A DNA stretch of 64,000 nt from Vineibacter terrae (GTDB taxonomy: Bacteria; Pseudomonadota; Alphaproteobacteria; Reyranellales; Reyranellaceae), in assembly GCF_008039615.1 (NCBI RefSeq), contig NZ_VDUZ01000016.1, positions 83,148 to 147,147 on the forward strand. Direction: 5' to 3'. Below are positions 7,905 through 18,110 of the stretch, in pieces. Below the pieces are notes generated by a model. That model worked only from the letters and a program-made list of their open reading frames with translations, was not told the DNA's origin and did no database searches. A program made the position numbers and the translations under genes. Position 1 is the stretch's first letter, and each line of letters starts with the position of its first letter.

Positions 7905-8648
7905 TTATATGTCCAGTCGCTTGAACAGTGGTTCGGGTATCGCCTTCACGGCCCACATGATCCAGCGCCAGGCCGCCGGGCTGTACACGACGCTCCGGCG
8001 GCGCTGGGCTGCGCGCCAGCAATCATCGGCCACGCGCTCGACGGTGACGACTCCTCGCAGGCCCGTGCGGGTGAATGTCATGGCGCTGTCGAAAGGCCCC
8101 GCCTTCACCAGCGTCACCGAGACGCCGGCCCGGTGCAGACGTGAGCGGCAGCCCGATGCCAGCGCGTGCAAGCCCGCCTTGCTGGCGCCGTAGACATAGT
8201 TGCGGCGGCGCCCGCGATCCCCAGCGACCGATCCGACGATCACCACCCGGGCGCCGCGCCGGCTTTCCAGCACCGGCAGCAGATGCAGCAGGATGGCGGC
8301 GGCGCCTGCCAGGTTGGCGTTCAGTGTCGCCGCTGCCAGTCCCGGATCGTGCTCCATCTCGCGCTGCGCCGGCATGGTGGCGAAGGCGAGCATCACATTG
8401 GGGCGCTTCTCGCCTGCGAGCCGGGTGGCGACGGCGCCATGCGTTTCCGGCGCCGTCGCGTCGAAAGCAATGACATCGACATCGGCCGCGAAGCGTGTGC
8501 GCAGATCGGCGGCGGCGTCCGCCAGGTCCGCCGTGTCGCGCCCGGCCAGCAGCAGGCGGGCGCCCTTGTCGGCGGCGCGGCGTGCGAAGGCACGCGCCAG
8601 CGCCGCGGATGCGCCCAGGACCAGCCAGGTATCGGCGTCAGCGGCCAC
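7905..8648 (-). CDS. Short-chain dehydrogenase, DprE2-like
   Basis: I place the start at GTG 8648, four bases after the stop of the upstream oxidase gene, giving 247 residues; the longer open frame upstream only runs antisense-like through that gene. A Rossmann entry (WLVLGASAALARAFA), a catalytic serine (VIVGSVAGDRG) and the YGASK motif identify the SDR family. Coupled to a DprE1-like FAD oxidase, it matches the pair that epimerises decaprenylphosphoryl-ribose to the arabinose form: the oxidase makes the 2-keto sugar lipid and this enzyme reduces it with NADH. The product would be a lipid-linked arabinose donor for surface glycans. Other polyprenyl-sugar substrates are possible. Confidence 0.8.
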   Translation of the reverse strand: MAADADTWLVLGASAALARAFARRAADKGARLLLAGRDTADLADAAADLRTRFAADVDVIAFDATAPETHGAVATRLAGEKRPNVMLAFATMPAQREMEHDPGLAAATLNANLAGAAAILLHLLPVLESRRGARVVIVGSVAGDRGRRRNYVYGASKAGLHALASGCRSRLHRAGVSVTLVKAGPFDSAMTFTRTGLRGVVTVERVADDCWRAAQRRRSVVYSPAAWRWIMWAVKAIPEPLFKRLDI

Positions 8649-8652
8649 GAGC

Positions 8653-10041
8653 CTACACGATGTAGTCACGCAGCCGCAGTCGGCGTGCGAGATCCGACTG
8701 CAAGCGCATATCCGGGTCGATGTCGGCAAGCACGGCGCGGAACTCCGCCAGCCGTGGATACATCGCGGCAAAGCCGTGATCCGTGAGATGCGCGTCGCTG
8801 GCCAGGAAGACCCGGCCGCCGCGATCCAACGTCTCGCGCTCCAGCCGATGCATGAGGTTCGCCTCGACAACACTGATCGGCAGGTCGAGCACCAGGGCGA
8901 TTCCCGTCCGCGCGAAGCTCAGCATGCCGCGCCCGTCCTTGCCGATCGCCTGGACGGCGGCGCCGGCGGCGCCGCCGGCGCGTCGCGCGATGTCCAGCAG
9001 GCGCCGGATCGCTGCTGCGACGCCGTCGCGCGGCAGCACGCAATGCAGGCGCACCGTGCCGTGCTGTGCCAGTCGTGATGCCGGCGCAACGCCGTGCTGG
9101 CGCAGAAAACGGTCGATGGCCATGGTGCTGGTACGGCCGTGTCGTGCCCGCCGGTACTGGCGTTCGCTGCGGACGCGCAGCGCCAGACGCGGCGGCAGAA
9201 GCATGTCTGCGAGCCCGCCGGAGGGCCGCGACCGATGGCGGGCCGGCGACCATGCGCGGCCACCGCCGGATGCAATGTCGGCTGTCTCGAGCACGCCGCG
9301 CTCCTGCGCCGTGCCCGGCGCCCGCATGTCGATCCAGGCTGCGGCGTAGGCATGCGCCTGCGCGCCGGCGGTGAGCTGGTCGAGCAGCATGTCGAGCGAG
9401 CCGATCGCCTGACGGCGCAGGGTGACGTCGGTCGATGTGATCGGCGCCATGCGGATCGCAGCCCTTGCGATGAGGCCCGTGAGCCCCATGCCGCCGATGG
9501 TCGCTGCGAACAGGGCCGGCTCCTCCTGCGGCGAGACGCGCCGCAGGCCACCGCGTGGCGTGATCAGGTCGAGCCAGATCACGTGGTCGCCGAACGAGCC
9601 GGCACGCATGTGGTTCGTACCATGCGCGTCGGCGGCGATGGCGCCGCCCAGCGTGGCGCCAAGGCTGCCGGGATAGACAGCCGGCATGTGCCGGCGGGGC
9701 AGGAAGGTACGCAGGATGTCACCGATCGTGACACCGGCCTCGGCGACCAGCATGTGCTCGTCCGGGTCGAATGACAGCATGCGATCCAGCCGCACGGTCA
9801 GCGCTACGGCGCCGCCGTCGTTGAGCGCGGCATCGCCCAGGCCTTGGCCGCTGCCGCGCGCGATGAGGCTGCGGCCCTCGGGGGCCGGCATTGCCGACAG
9901 CAGGCGTGAGGGCCTGTCCGGCCGGCACACGATCTGGGTCGCCGCCGAACGGCAGGTGGAATCCGAAAAGCGCAGCTGCGCCCAGCCACCCGGTGGCGCA
10001 TTGATATCAGCGTCTTCGTCACGTGCTGTGACGGTGGTCAT
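8653..10041 (-). CDS. FAD-dependent oxidase, DprE1-like
   Basis: The 462-residue protein has an FAD-binding-4 domain in its first half (GRSLIARGSGQGLGDAALN; YPGSLGATLGGAIAADAHGTN) and an ALO-type C-terminal domain, as in decaprenylphosphoryl-beta-D-ribofuranose 2'-oxidase. It is followed directly by the SDR partner, as dprE1 is by dprE2. From memory of the mycobacterial enzyme, the cysteine hit by benzothiazinones is valine here (GIALVLDLPI), the lysine of the AKD motif is serine (LASDAHL), and the nearby active-site glutamine region reads RLHCVLP. These changes suggest a divergent substrate pocket. No ribosyl-phosphate transferase (UbiA-like) partner lies in the window. The start is ATG 10041. 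Confidence 0.8.
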   Translation of the reverse strand: MTTVTARDEDADINAPPGGWAQLRFSDSTCRSAATQIVCRPDRPSRLLSAMPAPEGRSLIARGSGQGLGDAALNDGGAVALTVRLDRMLSFDPDEHMLVAEAGVTIGDILRTFLPRRHMPAVYPGSLGATLGGAIAADAHGTNHMRAGSFGDHVIWLDLITPRGGLRRVSPQEEPALFAATIGGMGLTGLIARAAIRMAPITSTDVTLRRQAIGSLDMLLDQLTAGAQAHAYAAAWIDMRAPGTAQERGVLETADIASGGGRAWSPARHRSRPSGGLADMLLPPRLALRVRSERQYRRARHGRTSTMAIDRFLRQHGVAPASRLAQHGTVRLHCVLPRDGVAAAIRRLLDIARRAGGAAGAAVQAIGKDGRGMLSFARTGIALVLDLPISVVEANLMHRLERETLDRGGRVFLASDAHLTDHGFAAMYPRLAEFRAVLADIDPDMRLQSDLARRLRLRDYIV

Positions 10042-10098
10042 GGCCGCAGTATGCCACAGCCGCCACCAGCCCCAATGCTTGCGTTCCTGGCGCGGCTG

Positions 10099-10421
10099 TC
10101 ATCGCGGCGGCACGGATTGCGCCTGGGCCCCGGCCGCTGCCTCGCCGATATCCTCATAGAGGGTGCGTGCTTCGCTGGCGGGGCCGCGTCGCGTGCCTGG
10201 AGCCAGCACGCGCACAACCCGTACCTGGGGGCCTAGCGTGAATGTCAGGACCATCCCCGGCGCCACCAGCGCATGCGCCTTGTCCGTGGGGCGGCCGTCG
10301 ATGCGGAACGGCGTGCCGGCGACGGCGCGCGCCGCCGCGCTGCGCGACCGGAAGAAACGCGCATGCCACAGCCATTTGTCGAGGCGGATGGAACCGCCAC
10401 CGGGCTGCGGCGTCGCCGCGG

Positions 10422-10425
<4 letters not shown>
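10099..10425 (-). CDS. S4-domain RNA-binding protein, HslR-like
   Basis: The 108-residue product carries an S4 RNA-binding domain at about residues 11-60 (SIRLDKWLWHARFFRSRSAAARAV), the size and build of the Hsp15/HslR family that binds stalled 50S subunits carrying nascent chains. Its start codon overlaps the stop of the Suv3-like helicase gene by four bases (ATGA), so the two are translationally coupled. Such S4-plus-helicase pairing fits a shared role in RNA or ribosome handling. Confidence 0.85.
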
Positions 10426-13655
<3,230 letters not shown>

Positions 13656-13830
13656 GGCGCACGATTCCGCGCCGCGGCGGGAAAGGCAAGTGCCGTGCGT
13701 GCCCTGCGGGGTGCCGGATGTGCGTCAAAACCGCCGTACAGAATTGCCGTTCCGCCGCGCAAGGCGGGCGGGCCGGGACCCTCTCTGCCGCGCGCCCCGA
13801 AGAATCAGGCGCCCCGGGACCCGCTGCGGC

Positions 13831-14127
13831 TCATCCGCCGGTTGCCACACTGTCCATGAACGCCGCCAGCTTCACGTCCAGTTCCGTAAGTCCGCCGGCG
13901 TCGTGTGTCGACAGTGTGACCTCCACCCGGTTGTAGACGTTGAGCCACTCGGGATGATGATCCATCTTCTCGGCCATCAGCGCGGCGCGCGTCATGAAGG
14001 CGAAGGCGGCGTTGAAGTCCGCGAAGCGATAGGCCTTGGTGATCGCGTCGCGGCCCTCGACGTCGCGCCAGCCGCTGAGGCCGGCCAGCGCCTGGGTTCT
14101 TTGCGCGCCAGTGAGTTTGGTTGGCAT
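13831..14127 (-). CDS. phhB: Pterin-4a-carbinolamine dehydratase
   Basis: I chose ATG 14127 (98 residues) because it follows a consensus AGGAGG site; the longer frame adds 19 unlikely residues. The protein shows the family core, including the [24 protein letters not shown] block with the paired histidines that form the active site. The enzyme dehydrates 4a-hydroxytetrahydrobiopterin so that the cofactor can be recycled after aromatic amino-acid hydroxylation; some bacterial members instead act in molybdopterin or folate metabolism. No hydroxylase gene is nearby, so the partner is unknown. It diverges from the zincin gene at 14233. Confidence 0.9.
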   Translation of the reverse strand: MPTKLTGAQRTQALAGLSGWRDVEGRDAITKAYRFADFNAAFAFMTRAALMAEKMDHHPEWLNVYNRVEVTLSTHDAGGLTELDVKLAAFMDSVATGG

Positions 14128-14232
14128 GCGAAATCCTCCTCTTGACAGATGAACCGCTGGTCGTTGCACCATCCGACCATCCATGGACCCACGTCCCTTG
14201 TGCGTCGTGCGTGCCGGGTCTAGGAGTCGAGC

Positions 14233-14676
14233 ATGGCTTCATTTCGCGACGATACGCCACCGCGCGAGTTCACCTCCGCGCCGACGCTCGAAGAGATCGA
14301 ACAGATCGCCGCCGAGGCTTTGGCATCGATTCCGCCCGAGTTCCGCCGCCACACGGGCAACGTCCGGATCCATATCGAGGAGTTCCCCACCGAAGAGATC
14401 GAGAAGGCGATGGAGCTGGAAAGCCCGTTCGATCTCCTCGGGCTCTATCAGGGCGTGTCGATGGCCGAGAAAAGCACGGCCCATGTCGCCAACGACATCG
14501 ACCGCGTGTTCCTCTATCGCCGTCCGATCCTCGATTACTGGATCGAATCGGGCGAGGACCTGGCGCATTTGGTGCGCCACGTGCTGATCCATGAGATCGG
14601 CCATCATTTCGGCCTCAGCGACGAGGACATGGAAGCCATCGAGGCGCAGGCCGAGGCGCGCGCCGCGCAGGGCTGA
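14233..14676 (+). CDS. Zincin-like metallopeptidase family protein
   Basis: The 147-residue protein starts at ATG 14233 behind TAGGAG. The C-terminal half has [17 protein letters not shown], an HExxH zinc site with a downstream acidic residue, matching the small minimal-zincin family (COG3824 type) widespread in alphaproteobacteria. The first part has [17 protein letters not shown], also typical. Function of the family is not established; it may be a peptidase of small substrates. It ends eight bases before the convergent Mug-type gene. Confidence 0.85.
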   Translation: MASFRDDTPPREFTSAPTLEEIEQIAAEALASIPPEFRRHTGNVRIHIEEFPTEEIEKAMELESPFDLLGLYQGVSMAEKSTAHVANDIDRVFLYRRPILDYWIESGEDLAHLVRHVLIHEIGHHFGLSDEDMEAIEAQAEARAAQG

Positions 14677-14683
14677 TCGTGCG

Positions 14684-15295
14684 TCAGGCTGACAGGCTGC
14701 GCGACAGGCGCGCCTCGCGTCGTGCCTTCACGAAGGCGGCGGCCTCCTCCCAGGGCTGCAGCGTCCACCACGACCGGGCCCGGCCCGATGGCGAGGACAG
14801 CACGAAATAGGTGATCACGGACAGGACCGGATCGTCCAGCGCGTCGACGATGGCCTGGCCCTGCCGGCCGTAGGCAAGCGTTTTGGCACCGAAGAAGAGG
14901 GCGCCGGCGTTCTTGCTGGTGAACGCGACCGCGGCCGGCCGGAAGCGGCGCAGCTTGGCGCGCAGCGCATCGCGGTCCATCGCCAGCGGCGAGAGCTCGT
15001 GGTCGCTGCCGTACTCCGTCTTGTTGAGGTCGGTCAGTCCGATGCCGTGGCGCAGCACCTCGGCGTAGCGTTTGGGCGCCAGCAGCTCCGGCAGCACGCC
15101 GACCGTGTGCAGGGTACGCCAGAAGCTGTTGCCCGGGTTGGCATAGTAGGCGCGCTCGCGGTACGAGACCGGGCTTGGCGCCGTGCCGCAAAACACCAGA
15201 TCCAGGTCCGGCGCCAGCACATCGGGCACCAGCGCCTCGCGGTGTCGTTGGGCATGGGCATCTCGGCGGCACATCGTGGTTCGCTCACTCGACAA
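14684..15295 (-). CDS. Mug-type mismatch-specific uracil-DNA glycosylase homologue
   Basis: The 203-residue protein aligns by eye with the MUG/TDG family: VFCGTAPS for motif 1, then YYANPGNSFWRTLH, GIGLTDL, and a late SPSGRAR for motif 2. In E. coli Mug these motifs read GINPG and NPSG; the asparagine that positions the attacking water is alanine here and the motif 2 asparagine is serine. It is therefore likely a base-excision glycosylase of a divergent subgroup, or one with altered base preference. The exact start is uncertain: several in-frame methionines lie before DLDLVFCG, and I kept the longest. Confidence 0.8.
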   Translation of the reverse strand: MSSERTTMCRRDAHAQRHREALVPDVLAPDLDLVFCGTAPSPVSYRERAYYANPGNSFWRTLHTVGVLPELLAPKRYAEVLRHGIGLTDLNKTEYGSDHELSPLAMDRDALRAKLRRFRPAAVAFTSKNAGALFFGAKTLAYGRQGQAIVDALDDPVLSVITYFVLSSPSGRARSWWTLQPWEEAAAFVKARREARLSRSLSA

Positions 15296-15337
15296 GCGCG
15301 GCTCATGCCGCGGCTCTCGCCGGTCTTCGGCGCCGGC

Positions 15338-15724
15338 TCAGGCTGCCCGAACATCGGTCTTGGAGAAATCGTCGCCCTTGTACAGCAGCGGCTGCTGAGT
15401 CAGCGCCGCAAGGGCGTAGGCGAAGCAGTCACCGAAATTGAGGCCGGCAGGGTGGCGTCCCTTGCCGTAGCGGCGCCAAGCCCGTCGGGCCTGATCGGCG
15501 TGCTCGGCCTCCACGGCGACGATCTCGACATCGGCCTTGTGGAGCCACAGATCGAGCTCGCTGCCTCCAGGTTCGCCGAGACGCGTTTCGATCACCATGG
15601 CGGCCTCGAGGACGGTAGCGGCAGATATCAGGCGGATCGGATCGTCGGCGATGCGCTGCTCGAAAGCGGCGGCCTCGGGTTCATTGAATGCGATCGCGAT
15701 GATCGCCGAGGTATCGATCACCAT
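15338..15724 (-). CDS. vapC: VapC-family PIN-domain toxin
   Basis: The 128-residue protein has the PIN-domain acidic set: D4 in VIDTSAIIAI, the glutamate in SAATVLEAAMV and the aspartate in GLNFGDCFAYALA. PIN toxins cleave tRNA or rRNA and are held off by the partner antitoxin. Its ATG overlaps the stop of the antitoxin gene by one base (TGATG), the usual arrangement for coupled synthesis. Confidence 0.92.
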   Translation of the reverse strand: MVIDTSAIIAIAFNEPEAAAFEQRIADDPIRLISAATVLEAAMVIETRLGEPGGSELDLWLHKADVEIVAVEAEHADQARRAWRRYGKGRHPAGLNFGDCFAYALAALTQQPLLYKGDDFSKTDVRAA

Positions 15725-15978
15725 CAGCGAGGAAGTCCATTGTCGTCATAGCCGATGATGTCGTCGGCCGGGCGTGCATCGAGAACGGGCAAGGCGCTCC
15801 AGCGGCGTCGGCTGGCCGCGAGATCCTCCAGCAGCGCCGCCTTGCGCACGGCAGATCCGACACGGCGCAACCGCTCCTCCAGCGCGCGCCGAGTCGCCAC
15901 CGTGATGGATTCACCGGTGCGCTCCGCCAGGGTCCGAGCCAGCCGCTCGGTCTCGGGATCCTTGATGCTCAGCGCCAT
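15724..15978 (-). CDS. vapB: VapB antitoxin, PSK/Rv0623-like
   Basis: The 84-residue protein begins MALSIKDPETERLARTLAERTGESITVATRRALEERL, the pattern of the Rv0623-like antitoxin family: an N-terminal DNA-binding part and a C-terminal toxin-wrapping part with a closing GYDDNGLPR. It lies upstream of and overlaps vapC. The AT-rich palindromic stretch just upstream of the start is the likely self-repression site. Confidence 0.92.
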   Translation of the reverse strand: MALSIKDPETERLARTLAERTGESITVATRRALEERLRRVGSAVRKAALLEDLAASRRRWSALPVLDARPADDIIGYDDNGLPR

Positions 15979-15997
15979 GGAGGTTCCTGGTTCCTGA

Positions 15998-16016
15998 TTA
16001 TATATATTCTATATAG
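15998..16016 (-). promoter_or_regulatory. AT-rich palindromic stretch upstream of vapBC
   Basis: About 20 bases upstream of the vapB start lies a run of alternating T and A interrupted by TTC (tatatattctatata at about 16001-16015). It stands out from GC-rich surroundings, contains TATA-like hexamers in both orientations and is symmetrical, fitting a promoter with overlapping operator for the VapBC complex. It could also serve the plus-strand gene at 16044. Confidence 0.45.
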
Positions 16017-16043
16017 GTGATGTGACTATGCGTCAAAGCTCGG

Positions 16044-17330
16044 GTGTCGATGCCTGGAAAGGGTCGTCGAATGCATCAGGATGCTCGTGAAACGCTACCG
16101 GTCGAACCGGGCGGAGGGCTGTCCGACACGCGGCTCGTGTGCTTCTTCTGCGGCGCGGTCCGGGCGCCCGATCTCCATCCCGTCTGCCGGGCCTGCGGCG
16201 GCACGATGATCGCCCGCACGTCGTGGCCGGGGCGCTTGCCGGCCGGTCGTCGGTTCTGGGAGTTCGCCGATCTTCTTCCGGTATCGCGCCATCGCGTCAG
16301 CCTGGGCGAGGGCGGAACGCCGTTGCTGAAGCTCGACCGCCTGTTCCCGGACGACGAGGTCTATGCCAAGGCGGAATGGACCAATGCCACCGGCTCGTTC
16401 AAGGATCGCGGGTCCGCCGTCGCCATGTCGGCCGCGATGTCGCTGGGCGCCAAGGGCATCATCTGCGCGTCCACGGGCAACAACGCGGCTTCCGTCAGCG
16501 CCTTTGCGGCCCGCGCCGGCCTGCCCTGCATCGTGGCGCTGCCGAAGGGCACGCCGGCCAACAAGATCATCCAGGCCAAGGCGCATGGCGCGATCGTGCT
16601 CGAGGTAGCCGGCGACTTCAGCGATGCCTACCGCGAGGCGGAGCGGATCCAGCGCGCGGTCCCGGGATGGGCCAATCTCACGTCGACGTACGTCAACGCC
16701 TATATGACGGCGGCGCACGCAACGATCCTGTATGAACTCCACGCGGAAATCGGCGCGGTGGGAACCGTGATCGTGCCGATCGGCGCTGGCCCCATGCTCG
16801 ATGGCATCATGCAGGGCGCCCAGACGCTGCATGAGCACGGGTATCTGGAGCGGCTGCCGCGGCCGGTCGGGGTGCAGGCGTCGGGCTGCGCGCCAATCGC
16901 GGCTGCGTTCGCGCGAGGCCTGGACGTTGTTGCGGCATGGGCCGCGCCGGTATCCGGCATCGCCGGCTCTATCAACGATCCCCTGCGCGGCTACCCAGAT
17001 GACGGGACGCGAACCTTGCGGATCATGCGGTCGGCCGGCGGGCATGCCGTCGCCGTCACCGACGCGCAGATCGAGCGCGCGATGCTCGACCTTGGCCGCT
17101 GCGAGGGGATCGCGGCGGAGCCCGCCGCCGCGACCCCGCTGGCCGCACTGCGTGACCTGGCGGACAAGGACCTGCCGCGTCCGATCGTGCTCGTGATCTC
17201 AGGGCACGCTCTCAAGGATCCAGCGGCGCAGCCCGGCGCTTCGGGGCAGAGCCTCGATGTCGAAGCCGGGGCGGCGCCTGCCGCCATCGTATCGGCGGCT
17301 CTTCGGCAGTTCGCGCAGCGGATGCTATGA
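16044..17330 (+). CDS. thrC: Threonine synthase-like PLP enzyme with zinc-ribbon N-terminus
   Basis: The 428-residue protein has an N-terminal zinc-ribbon-like pair (CFFC and CRAC, about residues 33-52), then SLGEGGTPLLKL, the PLP-lysine motif TGSFKDRGS near residue 119 and STGNNAASVSAFAARAG for cofactor binding. This is the shorter threonine synthase form typical of archaea and many bacteria, converting O-phosphohomoserine to threonine. Many genomes also carry threonine-synthase-like paralogues of other function, so the specific reaction is likely but not certain. Its stop overlaps by six bases the 3' end of the convergent HAD gene. Confidence 0.75.
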   Translation: MSMPGKGRRMHQDARETLPVEPGGGLSDTRLVCFFCGAVRAPDLHPVCRACGGTMIARTSWPGRLPAGRRFWEFADLLPVSRHRVSLGEGGTPLLKLDRLFPDDEVYAKAEWTNATGSFKDRGSAVAMSAAMSLGAKGIICASTGNNAASVSAFAARAGLPCIVALPKGTPANKIIQAKAHGAIVLEVAGDFSDAYREAERIQRAVPGWANLTSTYVNAYMTAAHATILYELHAEIGAVGTVIVPIGAGPMLDGIMQGAQTLHEHGYLERLPRPVGVQASGCAPIAAAFARGLDVVAAWAAPVSGIAGSINDPLRGYPDDGTRTLRIMRSAGGHAVAVTDAQIERAMLDLGRCEGIAAEPAAATPLAALRDLADKDLPRPIVLVISGHALKDPAAQPGASGQSLDVEAGAAPAAIVSAALRQFAQRML

Positions 17331-17957
17331 CCGGCGTGCCGCCGGCCGGCCGGCAAGATGTGGCTTCAGCAGCGCCGCCAGAGGATGCTCGCCCGTCCAG
17401 TGGATCGCATGCCATCCGGTGGCGCGGGCAGCGCGCACGTTCTCGATCGTGTCGTCGACGAGGACAAGATTCCGGGGCGCGAGGCCGACCCGCGCCGTGA
17501 CGCAACGGAAGAAATCGGGCGACGGCTTGCGGTAGCCGAGGGCCGCCGAGTAGTGGAAGCCGTCGATATGATCGGCCAGGCCGACCTTTTCCATCAGGTG
17601 CTGCGCCCGCATATGCTCCTGGTTGGTGGCGAGGTGGACAGCCATCCCTGCCGCACGGAAGCCCGCCAGGTCGCGCAGGAGCGCGTCATCCAGCCGTGAA
17701 TCCTGCTCGAACCAGTAGGCGGTCAGCTGCTGCGGCGTCAGATGCGGCGCAATCTCCTTCAGCACGAGCGGCAGATGATCGAGCAGGCCGGCGCGGCCCA
17801 GAACGATATCGTCCCAATGCGGCGCGAAGAACCGGCGTTGCAGGTCGTCCGGGCGCAGGCCGAGATCAGCCTCCAGCCGCGTCGACCAGGGCCGGCCGTC
17901 GTCGGGACGTCCGCGCACGAGCACGCCGTCGACATCCATCATGAGCGCCCGGATCAA
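17325..17957 (-). CDS. HAD-family hydrolase
   Basis: The 210-residue product has HAD motif I MMDVDGVLV, motif II HLATNQE, the lysine of YRKPSPDFF and motif IV NLVLVDDTIENVRAARATGWH. It resembles the phosphoglycolate-phosphatase/haloacid-dehalogenase-like group. I favour the TTG at 17957, which sits seven bases after GGGAG, over ATG 17942 or 17939; the much longer open frame upstream runs antisense through polA and is not real. Substrate unknown. Confidence 0.8.
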   Translation of the reverse strand: MIRALMMDVDGVLVRGRPDDGRPWSTRLEADLGLRPDDLQRRFFAPHWDDIVLGRAGLLDHLPLVLKEIAPHLTPQQLTAYWFEQDSRLDDALLRDLAGFRAAGMAVHLATNQEHMRAQHLMEKVGLADHIDGFHYSAALGYRKPSPDFFRCVTARVGLAPRNLVLVDDTIENVRAARATGWHAIHWTGEHPLAALLKPHLAGRPAARRS

Positions 17958-18110
17958 TCTTCTCTCCCGTGAAGGTCCGTCCGCCGTGTTCGCATATTTG
18001 CGCTGCCGGGCAGGGACGGGGCAAGATCCGGCGGGGCAACCGCTCACCGTGATCCCCAGCGTCAGTGTTCCCCCGCTGACGCCCGCCGCCCGCCGTGCTA
18101 CCGAATCGCC

